Assembly: GCA_007117255.1 (NCBI GenBank)
Contig: SKGU01000328.1
Location: 1-9,340, forward strand
Length of the DNA: 9,340 nt
Direction of reading: 5' to 3'
From: Natronohydrobacter sp.
GTDB lineage: Bacteria > Pseudomonadota > Alphaproteobacteria > Rhodobacterales > Rhodobacteraceae
Positions 6,048 to 9,340 of this stretch are shown one piece after another. The notes below the pieces were generated by a model that saw only the letters and a list, made by a program, of their open reading frames with translations, was not told where the DNA came from and did not search any database. Position 1 is the first letter of the stretch. Every line of letters begins with the position of its first letter. Made by a program: the position numbers and the translations under genes.

Positions 6048-8471
6048 ATGCTGGATAAACGCGCCTCTGCTGATCTGCCCGCGCCGCTTGCGCGCTGGTT
6101 CGCAGCTCAGGGCTGGGCGCCGCATGCGCATCAATGCGCCATGCTGGCAGCCTCAGGCGATACATTGCTGATTGCACCAACGGGCGGGGGCAAGACGCTG
6201 GCCGGGTTTTTGCCCACATTGGCTGCGGCCTGTGATGGCGTACCGGATGGCTTGCACACGCTCTATGTGTCGCCACTGAAAGCACTGACCCATGACATTG
6301 GCCGCAATCTGGCACGGCCAGTGGCTGATCTTGGGCTGTCGCTGCGCATCGAGGACCGCACAGGCGACACCAGCGCCACGCGCCGTGCGCGCCAGAGGGT
6401 CGATCCGCCGCATATTCTGCTGACAACACCTGAAAGCCTTGCGCTGATGCTGTCCTACCCGGAAGCCCCGCGTATTTTCAGCAATCTGCGCCGTGTGGTG
6501 ATTGATGAAATTCATGCGCTGGCAGAATCCAAGCGCGGCGATCAGTTGATGCTGGGGTTGGCACGGTTGCGCAGTCTGGCACCTGACGTGCAGGTCGCAG
6601 GGCTTTCGGCTACTGTGGAAAACCCGCATGCCCTTACGCGGTTCATGGGCGGTGCAGAGATATTGCAGGCCGAACCCGGCCCCGACCCTGATATCGCGAT
6701 CCTGCCCATCACCAGGGCGCCGCCATGGTCAGGCGCGGGCGGGGCCTATGCCGCGCGCGATGTGATGGCGGCCATAGAGCGCGCGCGCCTGACGCTGGTG
6801 TTCATCAACACCCGCGCGCAGGCAGAACTGTTCTTTCAGGCGCTCTGGGCGGTCAATGACGCGAACCTGCCGATTGGCCTGCATCATGGCAGTTTGGCGC
6901 GCGACCAGCGCCGCCGTGTCGAGGCGGCCATGGCATCGGGCGACTTGCGCGCGGTGGTGGCGACCGGCAGTCTGGATCTGGGGCTGGACTGGGGCGATGT
7001 CGATCTGGTCATCCAGATCGGTGCGCCGCGCAACGTCAAGCGGCTGGTGCAGCGTATCGGGCGGGCGAACCACCGCTACGATACACCGTCGCGCGCGCGC
7101 CTTGTGCCTGCCAATCGCTTCGAGGTGCTGGAATGCATGGCGGCCCTGCAAGCCGTTGAGGCGCGCGAGTTGGACAGTGATGGGCGCGATCTGCGTGGCG
7201 GCCTTGATGTGCTGTGCCAGCATATTGCAACGGTGGCCTGCGCGGGGCCGCTGGATGCAGATCAGCTTTTCACTGAAGTCACGCGCGCTGGCCCCTATGC
7301 GGGCCTGCCGCGCGCGCAGTTTGACGCCTGCCTCGATTTCGTCGCCACGGGCGGCTACGCATTGCGCGCCTATGACCGCTGGCAAAGGCTGGTGCAAAAG
7401 AACGGGCTGTGGCATTTGCGCGACCCGCGCGCCGCGCGCGATATTCGCATGAATATCGGCACCATCGTCGCGCCGGAACTTCTGTCTGTGCGCCGTGGCC
7501 CGCGCGGTGGCGCGCCTCTGGGCGAGATCGAGGAGAGTTTCGCAGCCTCGCTATCGCCCGGCGATACTTTCCTGATCGGCGGGCAGACCGTACGCTATGA
7601 CCGGCTCCGCGACATGGTGGTCGAAGTCACCCCGCAACCCACGCGTCAGCCCAAAATCGCGGTGTTCAACGGGTTGAAAATGGCCACCTCGACGGAATTG
7701 TCTGCGCGCGTGCTGGCACTGATTGGCGATCAGACGGCATGGCAGGCTTTGCCGGAAAGCACGCGCGACTGGCTGGCGCTTCAGGCGCGTATCGCGACCC
7801 TGCCGCGCCCCGGTACCATGACCTGCGAAAGTTTCGCACGCGGCGGGCAATGGTATTTCGCGCTCTATTCCTTTGCCGGGCGCAATGCCAATCAGACGCT
7901 TGGGCTGTTGTTGACGCACCGTATGGAAGGGGCAGGGCTGGCCCCTCTGGGCTTTGTCGCCACGGATTACGCGCTGCTGATCTGGTCATTGGAGCCCGTG
8001 CGCGACCCCGCACCTTTGCTGGACCCCGATGGGTTACGCGATGGGATGGACGATTGGCTGGCAGGCAATGCCGTGATGAAACGCACCTTTCGCGCCGTGG
8101 CGACAGTGGCGGGGCTCATTCAGCGCAATCTGCCGGGGGGGCGCAAATCGGGCAAGCAGGCCACGTTTTCCAGCGATATCCTGTATGACACCTTGCGCAA
8201 ATTTGACCCCGATCATCTGCTCTTGCAGATCACGCGCGCGGAATCGATGCGCGGTCTGGCCGATTTCGGGCGGATCGAGGAAATGCTGCGCACACGCCCG
8301 CAAATCGTGCATTCCATGCCGCCGCATGTGACGCCCTTCGCGGCTCCGCTGATGCTGGAAGCGGGGCGCATTCCCATCCGGGCCTCTGGCGCAGCACAGC
8401 TTCTTGAGGAAGAAGCCGCGCAGATGATGCGCGAGGCAGGCTTGCAGCTTGATCCGGGTTGCGGCATCTGA
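6048..8471 (+). CDS. Ligase-associated DEXH-box DNA helicase (Lhr-Core type)
   Basis: An 807-residue superfamily 2, ATP-dependent 3'-to-5' DNA helicase of the Lhr group, in the short form lacking the long C-terminal extension of E. coli Lhr. Motifs in order: Q-motif HQ (28-29), Walker A APTGGGKT (43-50), Ia YVSPLKAL (73-80), Ib TTPESL (126-131), Walker B DEIH (153-156), III SATV (187-190), then in RecA domain 2 LVFINTRAQAE, motif V TGSLDLGLDWGDVD and motif VI QRIGRANHR. The remaining 400 or so residues hold the winged-helix and Lhr-specific domains. Such helicases are encoded with an ATP-dependent DNA ligase, an exonuclease and PdeM in bacterial repair clusters; only PdeM is adjacent here. 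The start at 6048 follows AAAGGA (6033-6038); the frame is open 50 codons upstream but overlaps divergent ycgN. No LexA-type box is seen upstream. Confidence 0.95.
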   Translation: MLDKRASADLPAPLARWFAAQGWAPHAHQCAMLAASGDTLLIAPTGGGKTLAGFLPTLAAACDGVPDGLHTLYVSPLKALTHDIGRNLARPVADLGLSLRIEDRTGDTSATRRARQRVDPPHILLTTPESLALMLSYPEAPRIFSNLRRVVIDEIHALAESKRGDQLMLGLARLRSLAPDVQVAGLSATVENPHALTRFMGGAEILQAEPGPDPDIAILPITRAPPWSGAGGAYAARDVMAAIERARLTLVFINTRAQAELFFQALWAVNDANLPIGLHHGSLARDQRRRVEAAMASGDLRAVVATGSLDLGLDWGDVDLVIQIGAPRNVKRLVQRIGRANHRYDTPSRARLVPANRFEVLECMAALQAVEARELDSDGRDLRGGLDVLCQHIATVACAGPLDADQLFTEVTRAGPYAGLPRAQFDACLDFVATGGYALRAYDRWQRLVQKNGLWHLRDPRAARDIRMNIGTIVAPELLSVRRGPRGGAPLGEIEESFAASLSPGDTFLIGGQTVRYDRLRDMVVEVTPQPTRQPKIAVFNGLKMATSTELSARVLALIGDQTAWQALPESTRDWLALQARIATLPRPGTMTCESFARGGQWYFALYSFAGRNANQTLGLLLTHRMEGAGLAPLGFVATDYALLIWSLEPVRDPAPLLDPDGLRDGMDDWLAGNAVMKRTFRAVATVAGLIQRNLPGGRKSGKQATFSSDILYDTLRKFDPDHLLLQITRAESMRGLADFGRIEEMLRTRPQIVHSMPPHVTPFAAPLMLEAGRIPIRASGAAQLLEEEAAQMMREAGLQLDPGCGI

Positions 8472-8476
8472 GGGCC

Positions 8477-9133
8477 ATGTCTCATCTGATGTTTCACTAT
8501 CATGGCCAGGATTTCGTTGCGCGCGCCTCAGGTGCGCTATTCTGGCCTGCGCAGGACACATTGATCGTGGCTGACCTGCATCTGGGCAAATCAGAACGGC
8601 TGGCGCGTCGCGGTGGGGCGCTTCTGCCCCCTTTCGAGACACGCGCTACCCTGGAGCGGGTTCTTGCCGAGCTTGACGCGACAGGGGCCGCGCATCTGAT
8701 CTGCCTTGGCGACAGTTTCGATGATGATCTGGCATGCGCGGAACTGGATACGGAACTTGCTCTGATCTGCGGGCGCACACAAGTGACATGGATAAGCGGC
8801 AACCACGACCCTGCGCCTGTTGCGCTGCCTGGCTTTCAGGTGCCGGGGGTCACGTTGAATGGTCTGCATTTGCGCCATATCGCAGCGCAAGGTCCGGATA
8901 TATCTGGCCATTATCATCCCAAACTGCGCGTGGCAGGCCAGCGCATCGCGGCATTTCTGATCGGCCATGAGCACCTCATATTGCCGGCCTTTGGTCATTA
9001 TACCGGCGGTCTGGACTGGGACGACGCAGCGCTGCGCGCTCTGGTGCCGGAAGGCCGCGCTATCCTGACTGGCACAAAGGCGCAGATGGTGCCATTGCCC
9101 TTGCCACAGCTGCGCAAAAGGCGGTTACGCTAG
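8477..9133 (+). CDS. pdeM: Ligase-associated DNA damage response endonuclease PdeM
   Basis: A 218-residue calcineurin-like metallophosphoesterase. The metal-binding signatures are DLHLGK (Asp33, His35), GDSFDD (Asp79), GNHD (Asn109, His110) and GHYHP (His145, His147), all intact. These ligate a binuclear metal centre that in this family hydrolyses phosphodiesters; PdeM is named for its association with the Lhr-type helicase, ATP-dependent ligase and exonuclease in DNA repair clusters. It begins 5 bp after the helicase stop, with AGGG overlapping that stop, so the two are almost certainly translated from one mRNA. Spacing from AGGG to the ATG at 8477 is short (2 nt), and the in-frame ATG at 8489 is possible. 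The C-terminus is basic (QLRKRRLR), which may aid DNA binding. Confidence 0.93.
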   Translation: MSHLMFHYHGQDFVARASGALFWPAQDTLIVADLHLGKSERLARRGGALLPPFETRATLERVLAELDATGAAHLICLGDSFDDDLACAELDTELALICGRTQVTWISGNHDPAPVALPGFQVPGVTLNGLHLRHIAAQGPDISGHYHPKLRVAGQRIAAFLIGHEHLILPAFGHYTGGLDWDDAALRALVPEGRAILTGTKAQMVPLPLPQLRKRRLR

Positions 9134-9159
9134 CGCGCGTCTTTCTTCTGGAAAAGCTG

Positions 9160-9210
9160 CTGATTTCGCGCTAGGCTGTTCAAACAGACCCGGTAAACGG
9201 GCGAAATCAG
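9160..9210. repeat. 10-bp perfect inverted repeat in the ftsW leader, enclosing two small hairpins
   Basis: CTGATTTCGC (9160-9169) and GCGAAATCAG (9201-9210) are exact reverse complements. Between them lie CTGT-TCAA-ACAG (9176-9187) and CCG-GTAAA-CGG (9190-9200). The RNA could fold as a three-way junction. It ends 49 nt before the ftsW ATG and starts 26 nt after the pdeM stop. No U-run follows, so a simple intrinsic terminator is unlikely. It may be a leader structure, an operator or chance. Confidence 0.4.
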
Positions 9211-9259
9211 GCAAGATACAACAAAATCGGGTAATCCGGGCAGAGATCGAGGCAGTTCG

Positions 9260-9340
9260 ATGACGGAAATGGCATATGGTGCCGCGCATATGCGCGTGGT
9301 TGAACCTGTTCTTCCGAAATGGTGGCGCACAATCGACCGG
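9260..9340 (+). CDS. ftsW: FtsW, lipid II polymerase of the divisome (N-terminal 27 codons only)
   Basis: An open frame starts at an ATG with GAGG 7 nt upstream (9249-9252) and runs without a stop to the window end. The 27 residues begin MTEMAYGAAHMRVVEPVL and continue with PKWWRTIDR. The MTEM start and the EPVLPKWWRTIDR block are what I recall from the cytoplasmic N-terminus of Rhodobacterales FtsW, just before the first membrane helix. FtsW is an inner-membrane SEDS-family peptidoglycan glycosyltransferase working with FtsI/PBP3 at the septum. It usually sits among mur genes in the division and cell-wall cluster; here pdeM is immediately upstream. Assignment rests on a short stretch, and nothing of the catalytic part is visible. 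Confidence 0.75.
   Translation, partial: MTEMAYGAAHMRVVEPVLPKWWRTIDR

Noticed and set aside
9283..9296. 14-bp perfect palindrome CGCGCATATGCGCG
   Set aside because: It lies inside the ftsW coding sequence, and by my rough estimate about 0.6 such palindromes are expected by chance in a window of this length.
1..9340. A defence, phage, CRISPR or other undescribed accessory system
   Set aside because: Every long coding region belongs to a recognised family or resembles one; I see no direct-repeat arrays, transposase or integrase genes, attachment-site duplications or clear shift in base use.

Overview
The window looks like ordinary chromosome of an alphaproteobacterium, most likely Rhodobacterales (Roseobacter/Rhodobacter group). 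The evidence is the GC-rich DNA, the gene neighbourhood (pcm-like, tolC, popZ-like), and the N-termini of the Pcm-like and FtsW proteins, which read like Rhodobacteraceae family members. It holds ten protein genes: eight complete, plus the 5' part of ald (running off the left edge) and the first 27 codons of ftsW (running off the right edge). I see no rRNA, tRNA, CRISPR array, insertion sequence or phage gene.

Layout. (1) Positions 1-1385: alanine dehydrogenase (minus) and an Lrp/AsnC regulator (plus) diverge from a 134-bp control region. That region carries two palindromic operator candidates, one over the likely ald -10 element and one over the regulator's start codon. (2) Positions 1399-2383: a bidirectional-terminator hairpin is followed by two minus-strand genes, the mechanosensitive channel mscL and, upstream of it, ytoQ (nucleoside 2-deoxyribosyltransferase-like fold). 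(3) Positions 2498-5499: an apparent plus-strand operon of a divergent protein-isoaspartate-methyltransferase-like gene, a TolC-type outer-membrane channel and a PopZ-like protein. A good 22-bp inverted repeat touches the first start codon. (4) Positions 5496-5942: a YcgN-type cysteine-cluster protein (minus), whose stop codon overlaps that of the popZ-like gene. (5) Positions 6048-9133: a ligase-associated Lhr-type DNA helicase and the PdeM metallophosphoesterase, 5 bp apart and almost certainly cotranscribed. Their usual partners, the ATP-dependent ligase and the exonuclease, are not in the window. (6) Positions 9134-9340: a leader with a 10-bp perfect inverted repeat, then the start of ftsW.

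How the genes work together. Ald and its regulator form a likely alanine-responsive catabolic unit. The helicase and PdeM form a DNA-repair pair. The pcm-like/tolC/popZ-like run joins an envelope export channel to a probable cell-pole organiser, with no obvious biochemical link. I find no convincing undescribed multigene system. The leads most worth following are the divergent PopZ-like protein, the Pcm-like protein that lacks the substrate-binding signature of its family, the palindromes of the ald region, and the structured leader before ftsW.
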